A stretch of 64,000 bases of DNA from Asterias rubens (lineage: Eukaryota > Echinodermata > Asteroidea > Forcipulatida > Asteriidae): the NCBI RefSeq assembly GCF_902459465.1, contig NC_047065.1, positions 22,271,828-22,335,827 on the forward strand, in the 5' to 3' direction. The stretch's first letter is position 1. Every line of letters begins with the position of its first letter. Both the position numbers and the translations under genes were made by a program. The notes beneath the pieces are model-generated. The model saw nothing but the letters and a program-made list of their open reading frames with translations, was not told where the DNA came from and made no database searches. Below, piece by piece: positions 1-14,100 of the stretch.

Positions 1-424
1 GGGCTCTCCTCAGACGACGAGGGGAGAAGTGGGTTAATGCATTCTGGGAGATTTTCTCGTGATAATTGGAGACGAGTCAATCCAGCTCTCGGTGACGTCA
101 AATTGTAAACCCAACTGACTCTATCTCTCTCTCTAGCTAATTTTGTTGAAATATTGCTTTATAAATGTTAGAGTCCTTTTTTTTCTCTACGATAATCCAA
201 AAGAATTTGATGCGGTTGTTTCCAGATGACGCAGGTTTCTACAAGAAGAAAAAAAAAAACTGCATTATTTACAGACTGTGAAATTACTGCAAACAAAATG
301 TGAGGCCAGTAAGACTTTTCTACAATTGTAGGCTTTGGTAGTTAATTGAACCAAAGTGACTAAAATTTTTTAACAAAAGTGTAATTTTTGTTTTGCTAGT
401 TTTGTGTTATTTGGTTGCTACTTT

Positions 425-540
425 GCTATATATTCTACTACCACGGAGTAGATTTTTTGATTTTTTAGAGACTTTTCAGTTCTGAATTAACTGTCCTGCT
501 GTTTAATTACTACCATGGTGGAAGGTAGAAAATCGTCTGG
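425..540 (+). repeat. Repeat R fragment
   Basis: Shares the blocks CTACTACC...GGAGTAGA, CAGTTCTGAA and AACTGTCCTGC with longer copies at 8154-8395 (plus) and 58905-59125 (minus). Unclassified interspersed repeat. Confidence 0.45.
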
Positions 541-643
541 AAAAACTAGTTTTGTGTTTGTTTCTTTGTTTATTTGTTGGTTTTGATAAATTGCAAAAGT
601 AAACAAAAGCCACTCAAATGTAAACTGCAAGAGCTGGTAAACA

Positions 644-1018
644 TTAGAGATGCTATGTCAGATTTTTGGCCGATTTGACCCACAAATTTTGATTTAAAAT
701 TCAATAGGTATTTTGATGGGGTCGAGAAAGTTACAAGCTTTCATTTGAGCCATTGCTCGAAAAAGTCCGCCAATTATTAGTAGCAGTGAAATAAAGTGCT
801 CAAAATTAGTTTTTGTCGGGATACCGACAATATATCACGTGACCAATTCTTATGTGTTTGATAAGAAACGTTTTAAATTTTTGTCATGGTTCCTGACCAT
901 TAAAATTAAAAGTTAAACTTTTTTTCGTTAGAGCGGGTGATACTCTTTGAAATACCATTCACTCAAAAAAATCTATTTTTTAATGTTTGGGGCCAAAAAT
1001 CTGACATAGCATCTTTAA
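644..1018 (+). repeat. Family C palindromic element (TTAA type)
   Basis: Inverted ends: GATGCTATGTCAGATTTTTG on the left, and its near reverse complement ending in GCATCTTTAA on the right. A second copy in the opposite orientation lies at 9978-10332 with TTAA at both ends. No coding capacity, so it is read as a non-autonomous transposon. Confidence 0.7.
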
Positions 1019-1604
1019 AGTTTTTTAATATATATGATATTTCGTCTTCAGATAACGGTAGAGAACTTCTGCCTTGCCTCCTTCTCATGATCATTTTGTT
1101 TTTGCGTAAATCCTATAACCATACGGCCAGACATGTTAATATCTCAAAACAAAAAAGCAACTGCCGTCGAATCTTGAAGCAGGTACTCCATCAAACGCTC
1201 TGGCAGTTCATGTTATTTCTACCTCTATGGTTATATTAAACAATGGTTTGAGGTTCATCATGCTCTCAGCAGGCATTGTCTTTGTTATTTCCTGTCTCGT
1301 TTTTCCAAACGACTGCAAACGTAGAATTTTATCAAATTCGGTTGTGTAGCGTCACAGAATTTGTCTAAGTGTTTTTCGGAAAAACACTTTTGAATTTGGG
1401 TGGTATGCCTGATCCAGTGTAAAGCACCACTGCAGTCTTAAAGTCCAACAGAATCAAACAAAACTTGCAGTTGGAATTTGAGCTGGGTGTATGATTAGGG
1501 TTAGGAAATACCACTACCAGGCATGTCATTTCATCGTTGAGAGGGCAAGGCCATTTTCATTTTGTAAATTTTCATAATGTGTTTGTCTTTTGAATTCCGT
1601 CCAG

Positions 1605-2430
1605 GTATTTATCAGGGACAATGGGTCGGCGGAATGCGCCATGGCTGTGGAATACGCAACAGTGTGCCTTATGGGATGGCGTCCATCGTACGACCGGCCC
1701 TCCGTACCTCTCTCACCTCACTGCGAAGTGAACACGAGAATGGATCAATTGCTTCCGTCCCGGATAACTTCGGCCAAAGAGGGGGTTTCGTTCTGGACAT
1801 CTCCGACGACGGGACAACGGACACGGAGTCTCGAGGCGGAACATTTAAACGCACAGACGCTGCGCGCGTGAGTAAGGCCTTGATTGGGCTAAGAACCAAA
1901 CGCAAGAAGGACAAGAATGGCTCCTCGAGTCATCATAAGGATAGCTCCGACAGCACGCAGGGGAGCGTGGCGTCCTTCCGTCCGCGACTCAACCATCAGG
2001 ACTCGTTGAAGAGCAACGAGAGCGAGAGTCGGATGAGCTCCAGCTCGCTGCAGTCCTCTGTCATGGACAGCGACTTCAGTCATCCGAGTCACCTGCACGA
2101 CGAGGAGGCCACGGGAGACATCACCGAGGTGTTCCTCGGTGAGTGGAAACAGGACAAACGCTCCGGGGTTGGGATCAGCCAGCGCTCGGACGCCTTCCAG
2201 TATGCCGGGGAGTGGCACCAGAACAAACGGCACGGCTACGGCTGCCTCACGTACCCCGACGGCCACAAGGAGGAAGGGAAGTGGAAGAACAATATCCTGG
2301 TGGCCTCGGGAAAGAAGAAACTATTTGTGATCGGATCCAAGAGAATCAGCGACAGGGTGGAGCGGGCGGTGGAAGCTGCGAATCAAGCGGCGAATATTGC
2401 CAGACAAAAAGCTGACCTCGCTATATCAAG
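1605..2430 (+). CDS. JPH: Junctophilin exon: MORN repeat, joining region, last two MORN repeats
   Basis: The acceptor is CCAG at 1601-1604 and the donor is AAG|GTAGGT at 2431. The exon opens in phase 1 with the MORN unit and the conserved SVPYGM motif, runs through a Ser/Asp-rich joining region, then MORN units GEWKQDKRSGVG and GEWHQNKRHGYGCLTYPDGH, and ends in the start of the helical region (VERAVEAANQAANIARQ). It is more GC-rich than the flanking introns. It ends in phase 2, completed by the first base of the next exon. Confidence 0.93.
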
Positions 2431-5400
2431 GTAGGTCAACCAGAGCCGAAAAAAGGCGGTATCTGAAATCAAAGTTTCTCTATATCCTTATCATCTTTAA
2501 AGGGTCTCTGTATACACTTGGTAATGAATCTGAAAATTAATGGCAATAAAAGCTTACTCGGTTAGAAGTACAGTAGCTTTGGATGGTATAATGCATCTTG
2601 AGAAACTTTTCACATGGAAGCACTGCAGTTATTAGAAAAGATATCAGATTTTATCCCCCAAAATTTGAATCTGAGTAGCGTTTACCGTGGTTGTGTTCTC
2701 AGATGGAGTATTCCAATTGCAGAATCTTCCTACGTGGACATAACCAATTCCAGATTTTCAGCAATATCTCGAAAAAAAACATGGGTGCGTTCGATTAGCT
2801 TCCCCGGTTAGACCCGATCTGCCCCGGTACGTTTGAACAGCTTTGACATCGTTCCAGGGGCTCACCCCGGTCAGCCCCAAGTGCTCCGCTTGTGGAACGG
2901 GACACTGGGGGCTGGCCCGGTCACCACGAGAGGGTAAATGATCGTTCGATTAGCTCTTGTCAGGGGGTCACCCGAATGAGCACCGCAGGGTGGACCCGGG
3001 GAAGCTTATTGAACGCACCCAATATAGGATTGAAACAAGCACTGGGTTCCAATTACCAAATGCATGCAATCTCTTTAAACTTGAATTTGGTAATTATCCA
3101 GTCCTTTTGCTTATATTCCAGTGCTTATGCTTCTCTCCAAATAAAGAGGCAAGGTACTTTTTTCCTCAGTCAGGGAAAAAGTACTCCTCTTTGAGGGATT
3201 ATATCAAATTCTACTGAAAAATCCCCCAGGGGACTTTGGCAACAACCAGGGACTTTGGGGCCAAATGCTTCCATGCGGCTGCGATAAGTACAATGTATCA
3301 ATCGTGACTATAAAAAAAAATTATAAAGATAAAAGGCTCCCACCAGTCTGCAGAAAATCCTAAAATGGTGACTTGAGTCAAACATGTAAAAAATATCACA
3401 AAATATTTTGATATCAATATAAACCACAAGGGAAACTGACTGGGTAAATTTTGAAATGATTTTTGGGGTTGAACAAAGAATCACTAGAGTGGAATTCAAA
3501 CCAACGACCTCCGGCACGTTAATCCGGAGGTCGTTGGTTCGAATCCCACTCTAGTCAATTCTTTGTTCAACCACAAAAAAATTAAAAATTTGAGCTACAA
3601 GTCCTGCAATCTTGCTGATTTTACCTTCCAAATTAGAGGGAGCTCATACCCCGAAATTGATAATAATACACTTTATCACTGATGCAATTAGTAAGTGTAT
3701 TTAGTCACTTTTTTGCCAGGGATTTCAGTTGTGGCAGTCAAGTGATCATCCATGGTTGGAGGAGGGTCTGAAAATGCTTTCTCCTCAAACTTAAACTGTA
3801 TTGCAGTCAGATGTTCACTTTGTACGAACTTTAAAAAAAAGTGAGCTTTTAGATTACACATAATCTTTTTGTAAATTACTTGTTTAAAAAAAAAAAAAAA
3901 ATCATTGCAAGACTCAATTACCTTTTCCTTAAGGCTTCTGGCCCGGGCTGTCCATCTTCGATTATATCGTTTACTGCACCCCCCCCCCCCCCAAAGCCTT
4001 GGTTAGAATAAATGTAACAACTACGTGCTCTGTGCCTTCGTTGGTTACTCGCGTCGTTGGACGAGCGGTTCATCCCCCTGGGGTTACAGGGTGAGGGCGG
4101 GAGGGACGGTTTCAGAAATTTGATTTTGAGTGGCAGAAGAAGCCTGGGTTGATTAAATCGATGATGCGATAACCGTTTATGTATCGTGCCTTCCTGATTT
4201 TGCATGTGAAAGTCTTTAGTGAAAGCGTGCACGCTGTTTTCGTGGGCGTTGCGGGTTTGTAGAATTCTCATGGTCACAATTAATGAAAATGTAAATAACA
4301 GTAAAGACAGTGGACACTATTGGTATTTGTCAAAGACTATAGTCTTCTCACTTGGTGTATCTCAACATATGCATAAAATAACAAACCTGTATAAATTTGA
4401 GCTCAATCAGTCGTCGCAGTTGCGAGATAAATAGTAAAAGAAAAAACACCTATGTCACATGGAGTTTTGTGCTTTAAGATGCTTGATTTCGAGACCTCAC
4501 AAATTCTAAATCTGAGGTCTCGAATTCAAATTCGTGGAAAATTACTTCTTTCACGAAACTACATTACATATTCTTCAGAGGGAGCCATTTCTCAGAATGT
4601 TTTATACTATGATCAACCTCTCCCCATTATCTCGTTACCAAAAGTAAGGTCTTATGCGAATAATTAATTTGAGTAATAGTGTCCACTGCCTTTAAAACTG
4701 CTTGAGGAGTTTGAGCTGTGTTGAGTTGGGGAATGTTGATTTTTCTTATGTGTGTGTGTAAGATTGACAGTAGGTATCAATGCTGTGTGTGGTATATTTC
4801 CAGACATGGAAATCAATTGACATTTATTCAAATTCAGACATTTTTGTTGTCTGCATGATTTGGTGAACAAAAACTGTTGTTGTTTTCGGCAGATGTAACG
4901 GAATTCTGCTCTTTGTATTTCTCTAGCGTTGAGGATGATATTTTCAGTAGTTATCAATGCCCTGTGTTGTACTTTGGGAAAAGGGAAATTTCAGTTTTTT
5001 TTATTCGAATTCAGACCTTTTTATGTCTGCATTTAATTCGAGCTGAAAAAAAAATGTTCATTGTTTTCGTCAGATGTAAATTTAAAGGAATTCTGCTCTT
5101 TGTGTTTCTCTAGTGTTGAGTTTATAATGTTTTCAGTAGGTCTCAATGCTCTGTGTTGTATTTCCAGAGATGCCAAATTTCAGATGTTTTATCCGAACTC
5201 AGACCTTTTTGTTGTCTGCATAAAGTGGTGAACCAAAAGAACCAATGTTTTTTTTCTCCAGATGTAAAGGAATTCTGCTGTTTGTATTTCTGCTCTTTGT
5301 TTACTCCAGCGCTGGGATATTATTTTCAGTAGTTATCAATGCTCTCTGTGTTGTATTTTCAGAGATGGGAAATTTCAGACATTTATCCATGCACAGACCT

Positions 5401-8073
5401 TTTTATGTCTGCTTTTTAAGCTGAACACAAATGTTCGTTGAATCCTGCTCTTTGTGTTTCCCTTAGCGCTGAGGATATTGTTGTTCTCAGTAAGCCATGT
5501 AGGGGGTTACTCTAGGTAGAAAGTCCATCATTTTACCATACCTCCTTAAAATCTGGGTCCTAGCTTCATCATAAATTTTTATCCGAATTTCCAAGCAGTC
5601 AAATTTAATAGATTTTACAAAAATAACCAGAGACCCAAATACTGGCAAGCTTAAAGGGTCTATGTACTTTTTGTAGGACAAAAACCACAATGTCCATAGA
5701 TTTACATTAAACTTACACAGTTTGAAGATAATGATGGTACAAAGCTTCCCTGAAAATATTACTTGCTGAGGTGCTGTAGTTTTTAAAATTTGAGTAAAAC
5801 AATGTCATGAAAATAATTTCGTCTCAGTGATCATGAGACGAAAATGATTTTAGAATGTAAAAACATATTTTCATTACATGGTTTTACTCATTTCTCAAAA
5901 ACTACATGTACTGCACCTCAGCAACTAATATTTTAAGGTTCGCTTTCTACTATCATTATCTTCAAACGGTGAAGTTTAATTTTATATCTGTTAACATTGT
6001 GTTTTGTGTTACAAAAAGTACCCGAACCCTTTAAACCAAAATGTATGATGTAGTGTCTGTTGGTTTGGTAGCCCAAATAAGTTAAGTAGAACCCTCACCT
6101 TAAAGGCAGTGGACAATATTGGTAATTGTCAAAGACTAGCCTTCACATGTGGTGTATCTCAACATATGCATAAAATAACAAACCTGTGAAAATTTGAGCT
6201 CAATCGGTCATCGAACTTGCGAGATACAATGTAATAATGAAAGAAAAAACCACCCTTGACACACGAAGTTGTGTGCGTTTAGATGGTTGATTTCGAGACC
6301 TCAAGTTCTGAATCTGAGGTCTCGAAATGAAATTCGTGGAAAATTACTTCTTTCTCGAAAACTATGGCACTTCAGAGGGAGCCGTTTCTCACAATGTTTT
6401 ATACCATCAACCTCTCCCCATTACTCGTAATCAAGTAAGGTTTTATGCTAATAATTATTTTGAGTAATTACCAATAGTGTCCACTGCCTTTAAAGAAACC
6501 AAGATATAATCTTCTTTGACAAGGCTGAATGTCACGAAAGCATAAAATCCCCCCTCCATCCAAGTAAAGGCAAGAACGTCACACGCTCGTAACCCTTCAA
6601 TGGAAACATTTTTCACCAGTGCCATGTTTTTTAGACAATCATTCTCAACATGTCTAGTCAGTACAGATTACGGAAAACCCTCGCCAGCGACGGAGGTCAC
6701 GGTTCTAGCCAATCGTCAGCTTGTCGTGGGTTTAAACGTCATCCTCAATTAGCAGATAGAGCTCAGCCAAAGAACATAACTGTCAATTGTTATCGCTTCA
6801 TCACGCCCTGTCAATAGATCCCGTACGGTTTAGGGTTATTGCCCTACTCTTTATAATAGTGTCATCGTTTGTCATCATCTGGCTCTTCCCTCGGTCCATC
6901 GGAGAGACAGAAATGCCACCCTCCTCTGGAAACCCCCTCGACAAGGCCACATGGTTTTTTTTACCTTGTTGCCATGGTTACTGATGTATTCGATTCTACT
7001 ACACTTGAGTAGGTATCATGTCGTCAAGCCGTCTGCATCAACCCATGTTTTTGTCATGCCGTCGTGTCGGTCGTACACATGCCTTCATGTGGTGATGTGC
7101 TAAAAAAAAAGTCTGGAACGTTTTTTTTTATTTAATGCAGCCATCCTGTTTCCATAGCAACCGGTCTGATTTGCATCGTGTGAAGAGAAGGATAAAGACA
7201 AAAAAATCTGCATGTTGCACAAATGCCATGGGCACTGTATCCCATCTGCGCAGCTACAAAGCACGGTGATCTTTAGCCGCCGACACGCTTTGACATTTTC
7301 ACAAGTGGCTGGTCATGTGTACTCAGCCATGTTTGAATCTTTCTTTCTTTTCTCTTCTTTTTTTTCTTCTCATGTCTGTGTCGTTCCATCATGTACTCTG
7401 TGTGTCGATATTATACATATATAAGGACGTTGAGTCGTGTAGACTGCCCAATTACAAGGCTGCCTTGGCACGTAATTGATTCCCGTTCATTGGGGCTTGG
7501 GTGTTTTTCTTTTGATGGACGCCCCGCTGTGGTTGTACATTACGAGCCGGCTCGGGTTTATGTATTGGAAAATACCTCCATCCTAACTGTGCGCTGCTTT
7601 GTCTGGCTCCCTGCCTCCACACAGACCAAGAATAGCTCTAAACTATCAACCCCTATGGAGAGGGACCAGGCTAACTTCCCATGAGCCTTGGTTTGGTTAC
7701 ATATTAAAAAACAAGATGGATGCCATGATTATGGAACAATTTATGTACTTCTTAACATTTGTCAATAGGCATCATCTTTTGAATCCTTCAAAGCCATGTT
7801 AACAACTCAGTTGCTTTTTTATGCCAAGATATTTTGTAGATTCTCTTGTACAGGGCTTTGAAACTTTTGTAAAAGGCACCTTTTAGATATTTTTTATTTG
7901 TATAGGTTGTATGGATCCTGATCCTGGTACTCCAAACAAAGATATTGACAAATATAGGGAGACCTCCAACATATAGGGCTACTGTAGCTCAATTCCTAAA
8001 GCGCCGGCATGTTAATCCAGATGTCGTTGGTTTGAGTCCCACTCTAGTAAATTCTTCTTTGTTCAAACCCAAA

Positions 8074-8105
<32 letters not shown>

Positions 8106-11100
8106 GATCGTCATTTTTGTGATGCTGGAAACATTTTTATATATTTAGTTTGTGGTAACACCATGTTTGTATCTACTTGCCAGGTAGAGTTTGTTCTTAG
8201 AGAACTGTCTTGTTAATTCTACTACCGTGTAGTAGATTGTTCAGGTGTCAGGAGACTTCTCAGTTCTGAAAAGAACTGTCCTGCTTATTAACTATTACCT
8301 GGGCGGATGGTAAAGAAATAGGCTGGGACTACTACTTTAGCTTATATGATCGTAATTAACTGTACTACTGCGGAGTCAATTCTTGGGTTGGTCTCAAGCG
8401 ATACATAGTATGGCATTTTGGCTGGTAATTTTTTGTTTACGATTCAACCCAATTTTTGGGGGTTTTTTTTCGCTTTAAAGTTGATGTGCTAAAGAGCTTC
8501 TTTGATTTAAAAGGCACTGGGCCTGTATATGTTTCTGAAACGAATGTATGTTCTTAAAAAAAAAAAAAATCAATAAATGTATTTGAAGAAAATGGGGGGG
8601 GGGGTCTGGTGTGGACCGACGATGTATATTGTGACCTAATTTAACTGGTCACCTCTATTATCATGCTAACCCCCACCCCCTCCAGCAGTAACACATATGA
8701 GAACATGTTATATTTCATCACTTTACACTTAGAATTCCCTATTATTCAAACTGTCGTAAACAGTGGTCACCAACTTGCTTAGTACATTCATTGTGAGTCC
8801 AAAAAGGAAGCCGAGTTCGTAGCGTTGTCTCTTGTAGAAGCAACCATTTTCTATGAACTCTAGGAGTCTACGTAAACATTTCAAGGACATGCTTACTTTG
8901 TTGGTTTGTTTGTTTGTTTTGAACACAGTGTATGCTGCAAGTGCTGTTTGTGAATTTATCTTACGTCATCCGTTCTCATTCAATATCCACCTCGCTGATT
9001 GTTAATGCTACTTCCGATAATTGAATAAACCTCAGCAATTTTTTCTTTTTTGGGAGAGGGTGACGAGGATATTTTTTGTCTCTCCTCGATCACGTTGCTG
9101 GTTACCATGGTTACTGTCAATAGTCCAAGGCAATTTCTCGTTTTGAAGATCGTGGGATGTAAACACGATGAACAATTTGTCGTCCACACAATCAGACACA
9201 TGGCTGGCATCAAACGAAATGCAATTTGTGCGCCATTGTCATGCCACGAAACCTGACGTCTGACGTTACAGACCAAATAGACATTGCTCAGGGGGTCAAC
9301 GTATTTTTAGAATCTTCCGTTTGCAATTGATGGATGAACAGACAGAACCTTCAGTTTGCCGATCCCTCTCCTGTGCTGAATTATGCACTGAAAGCATACC
9401 TGTGATGTTTTATGTGAAAAATTCACCATAGTAGGCCTACATCATGTCTACCAAGGGGGGGGGGGCTTGGAGGGGGCCTAGAACTTCCACTTAAAGGCAG
9501 TGGACACTATTGGTAATTACTCAAAATAATTATTGGCATAAAACCTTTCTTAGTGACGAGTAATGGGGAGAGGTTGATGGTATAAAACATTGTGAGAAAC
9601 GGCTCCCTCTGAAGTGCCATAGTTTTCGAGAAAGAAGTAATTTTCCACAAATTTGATTTCGAGACCTCAATTTGAGGTCTCGAAATCAACCATCTAATCG
9701 CACACAACTTCTTGTGAAAAGGGTTATTTTTCTTTCATTGTTATCTCGCAATTTCGATGACAGATTGAGCTCAAATTTTCAAAGGTATGTTATTTTATGC
9801 ATATGTTGAGATACACCAACTGTGAAGGCTAGTCTTTGACAATTACCAATAGTGTCCACCGCCTTTAAAAGCAAAGTTTATGTGGTTGTTTTTTAACTGC
9901 TCAATTATATACTGTTACATTGTACCATAAAACTAACCTGTGAAAATTCATTTCAAAAGGTGGTAGCGTTTCTCAGATTAAAGATGCTAACTATGTCAGA
10001 TTTTTTGCCCCAAACATTAAAAAATTGATATTTTTTTTTAGTGAATGGTATTTCATTGAGTATCACCTGCTCTAACGAAAAAAGTTTAACTTTTACTTTT
10101 TATGGTCAGGGACCATGACAAAAATTTAAAACGTTTCTTTTAAAACACTTAAGAATTGGTCACATGATATATTGTTGGGATCCCGACAAAAACTAATTTT
10201 GAGCACTTTATCTCACTGCTTCAAGCAATGGCTCAAATGAAAGCTTGTAACTTTCTCGACCCCCATCAAAATACCTATTTTAAATAAAAATCTTTGGGTC
10301 AAATCGGCCAAAATCTGACTTAGCATCTTTAAATTGTTTTTAATCCCTTTCTCGCTTAGTGGTTGCTTTAGCGGAAGCTGTAGCCATACATGTAACTGTA
10401 GCTATAGCCACCAGTTCATACAGCCTACCATTATATATAAAGACCTCCAAAAATCACTGTCTTCTAGTTGTATTGCAGCAATCAAAGGTATGCTCACACA
10501 AACAAATATTACTCAAGAAACAAAGTACACGCGATCCATGCCGCAGTGGCTCTATAAACCGTTTGTCATTGTTTTTCAATTCAGCAAAAATCACAGAATT
10601 CAATTTCACAGGTCGGTTCAAGTATGATTTGATTGTTGATAACTTAATATAAGGATGGAGGGGAAAAGAATTACTCTTTCAAACTCCAATAATGTAAAGA
10701 GAAAAAAAACCTTTGTTCGGAGTCTGGTAATTTCTGTGATCACCAGGGCAACGGTTGAAAAACTGACAAATGTACAAAGGAAGTGCACATACCATGTGAA
10801 TCAATGCTTCATTGTGAGTAGCCTTGTCCAAGGCCTGATCCGGCCTCGTTTTGTAACCTCGTTGATACCTCGTAAGCCATGCTTCGACCCCGCGGTATCA
10901 AGTACTGTTATGTGCCGTGCGGTATAGTATCTATGCATTTCGTGAAGTCAGAGCGGGCCGGTGCTCGCGTAAAGAGCCTTGGACAAGGCTACATTGTGAG
11001 CAGCGTGTGTGAGTTGAAACCAAGGACTGGAGATTTTGCCATTCAGTGTGATGTGTAATTGTTGAGGTGATCAGCGCAATGTAATATGGAGTCCCTGCGA

Positions 11101-14100
11101 GATCAATTGTAATGAAGGCAGTTGTGAGTTTGAACAACACTGTAGCGCTGTGTCTTCGCCAAAAGTGAAGAGTTTAGCTTTATCTCTTCGTATGAAATGT
11201 TGCCTTCGTTTAATATGTTCCAAACCCTTGAGAAAACATATTACCACATCACTTTGGGAACTTCACTGGCAACCAATTATGGACTAAATACATTTGAAGA
11301 TTGCTCTTCTTGTTTTTAAATGCTTTAACAAAACTACTCCTCATTATATTACCACTTGACTGTCACATTACACTCCTCCACGATTTCTTCGGTCCACACT
11401 TGACATCACTAGCTTGAATGTTCCCTGAGCAAACAAAATTCTAGGTCAAAAGGCTTTATAACAAACGGTTACAAACGCTTTTTATAGACCAACTCGTCCG
11501 ATCCAAGGCAATGTGTTCCTTTAATACCCGTATCACACATAGACGCCGCTTCTAGTACGATGGAAAAGTGGCTGATAACTTGGTCAATCTTTGGCCAAAC
11601 GTGGGAGAATCTCTGGCGTGGTTTTTGTCGGGGGAGATCTCCTACATGTAGGTCGGGAAGCTGCATTCTCTTCCAGCACTTATTTTGGACGTGTTCAAAA
11701 TAAGCGTAACTGGGCTGCTTTAAGCACAAAAGTGGGGCAAAGTCGTAGTGGGAACACCATTATCGTACAAACAGCATTGTGGTTCTAGCTTCATGATGAG
11801 ATCTCTGTGGTTGTAATTAAAGTAGAAACAACAGCTTGGGCGGTTTTGGTCACAGTGTAATCGTAGTGACATCAAGTCAGCAACACTTACATGTGCATGT
11901 ATAACGTGGAAACAGTTCAGTTGTGTGGAGTATTTAATTTGCCAAATTGCTGATACTGACGGTGATTGTGTCCCGACTAGGGTCGGGGTGATCAGCATGG
12001 TCTTCGTAATGTCATAGAGCTGTGTGATTTGGGTTTTAACTTGGAAAGAAAAATATTTAATAACACCAGTTTAAAATAAAATGTAATAAGTACGACAGAG
12101 TTTATATCTCTCAAAATGAACGAGGGAGAACTCACAAACACTCACTTCCTAACATCATATTGAAGAGGGCATGGGGCCTTGTGCTATGATACTAGGGCCT
12201 TGTGTGGTGATATCCTTTCAAGATGTGAGATGAATCCACTAGCGGAGAATGTCTGTTTATACAATAAGATAGCTGTTTATTTGATGCAGGCTTTACATTT
12301 GTTGATGATGGAGCCTTTAGACAAGCCCATTACAAATGTAATTACATGTGCATCGTGTATTTACGTCTGTCTGGCGTCCCGTCCGACCCCAAAGGCCGTA
12401 CATTATATTTATATAGATTATCAATAGAAAGATTGGTTTCGTTGGTATGTGCGGAATGCAGGCGTGATGTCCGCTGCTGGAGTGATATTTCTGGACCCAA
12501 TAACCTACCCCGGTGGTGCGAGGAATGAAGATGGGTCTTGTGTACAGAGCATTCAGCATATATGTCTCCTGAATCATGAGGAAAGTGTACCAAGAATTCA
12601 GCCAGGGTCAAATTTAAGGACTCTGCAGTTGTTGGACCCCATTCAAAGTTTTAGACATGATTTCGTAAAAGGGTTTTCGAAGTTGCTGGAAATTAAAAAA
12701 CTGGGTGTCTAATTAAATTGTGTGTCTAAATTTAGGTGTGAAAGACTTCATCTTGATCAGTTATCACTGCTCCACAATAAGTAGTAATCACATTTACAAG
12801 CACATGTACATGCATTAAAAATATTTAAGAAAACAAAGTAAAACAACAGTGGGGTGCCCAGGAGAGCATACAAGTTTTAAAAAATAACTAAAAAATAACT
12901 ATCGCCAAAAGGCGTATGTCTCCTAAATCCCCAAACAACATTAAGACATGTGCATGTAAATGACAGAAAAAAATGCGTCCAAATTTAAAGACACTGGACA
13001 CTAATGGTTATTGTCAAAGACCAGTCTTCTTACTTGGTGTATCTCAACATATGCATAAACAAACCTGTGAAAATTTGAGCTCAATCGGTCATCAAAGTTG
13101 CGAGATAATAATGAAAGAAGAAACACCCTTGTCGCTTGAAGTTGTGTGCTTTCAGATGCTTGATTTCGAGACCTCAAATTCTAAATCTGAGGTCTCAAAA
13201 TCAAATTCGTGGAAAATAACTTCTTTCTCGAAAAACTATGTTACTTCAGAGGGAGCTGTTTCTCACAATGTTTTATACTATCAACAGCTCCCCGTCGCTT
13301 GTTACCAAGTAATATTTTATGCAAATAATTATTCTGAGTAATTACCAATAGTGTCCACTGGCTTTAAGACAGGGTGTCTAAAGGACGCCCCTTCGGCTAA
13401 ACTAAAACACCATCTTCTTCATGCCAGGAATATTTAAAAAAAACTTCAAAAAATCCTGAAGTGTTCCAATATGGTTAGAGAATTATATCAAAATTGCGAT
13501 GTGCTTTCTCTCTATATAATTATAAAGCTATTTTGCAGAAAATAGTCACCGATGTTGCCTATAAATACAGGGCTTAGGAGATGAGTTATTCATCTGATAG
13601 AGTTTTACAATCTGCTTAAAATGCAAAAAGGCTGACGTAAACCAGACATTCATGATGAGGTTTTGATTTTAGAGTTTGGAATTTCTTAATCAGACATTTA
13701 ATATACTTGTTTAAAGCCATTGGACACTTTCGGTACAGAAAACAAAATAAAAGTTCACAGATTTACAAATAATTTACAGGGTTTACAGAAGGTAATGGTG
13801 AAAGACTTCTCTTGAAATATTATTTCATGAAATACTTTACTTTTTGAGAAAACATTAAATCAATATTCTCGATAGCGAGAATTACGGATTTATTTTTAAA
13901 CACATGTCATGACATGGCGAAACGTGCGAAAACAAGGGTGGGTTTTCCCGATATTTTCTCCCGACTCCGATGACCGATTGAGCCTAAATCTTCACAGGTT
14001 TGTTATTTTATATATAAGTTGTGTTACACGAAGTGTGGGCCTTGGACAATACTGTTTACCGAAAGTGTCTAATGGCTTTAAAATAACATGTAGAATTTAA

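Larger units (their letters stand above)
1..1604. other. Partial intron upstream of first visible junctophilin exon
   Basis: No exon is recognisable here. The stretch ends in a splice acceptor (CCAG at 1601-1604) that opens the first visible junctophilin exon, so it is read as the 3' part of an intron. It contains a fragment of repeat R (425-540) and a full family C palindromic element (644-1018). The short reading frame at 937-1239 lies mostly in the repeat and is not a gene. Confidence 0.6.

Noticed and set aside
937-1239. 100-codon plus-strand frame before junctophilin
   Set aside because: Its first third lies in a family C element and the rest has no family resemblance or splice context.
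1889-2266. 125-codon minus frame opposite the junctophilin exon
   Set aside because: Antisense shadow of a GC-rich real exon; the sense frame has clear MORN motifs.
4741-5500. CRISPR-like periodicity in the junctophilin intron
   Set aside because: Units are 160-195 bp, diverged throughout, and the genome is eukaryotic; it is an ordinary tandem array.
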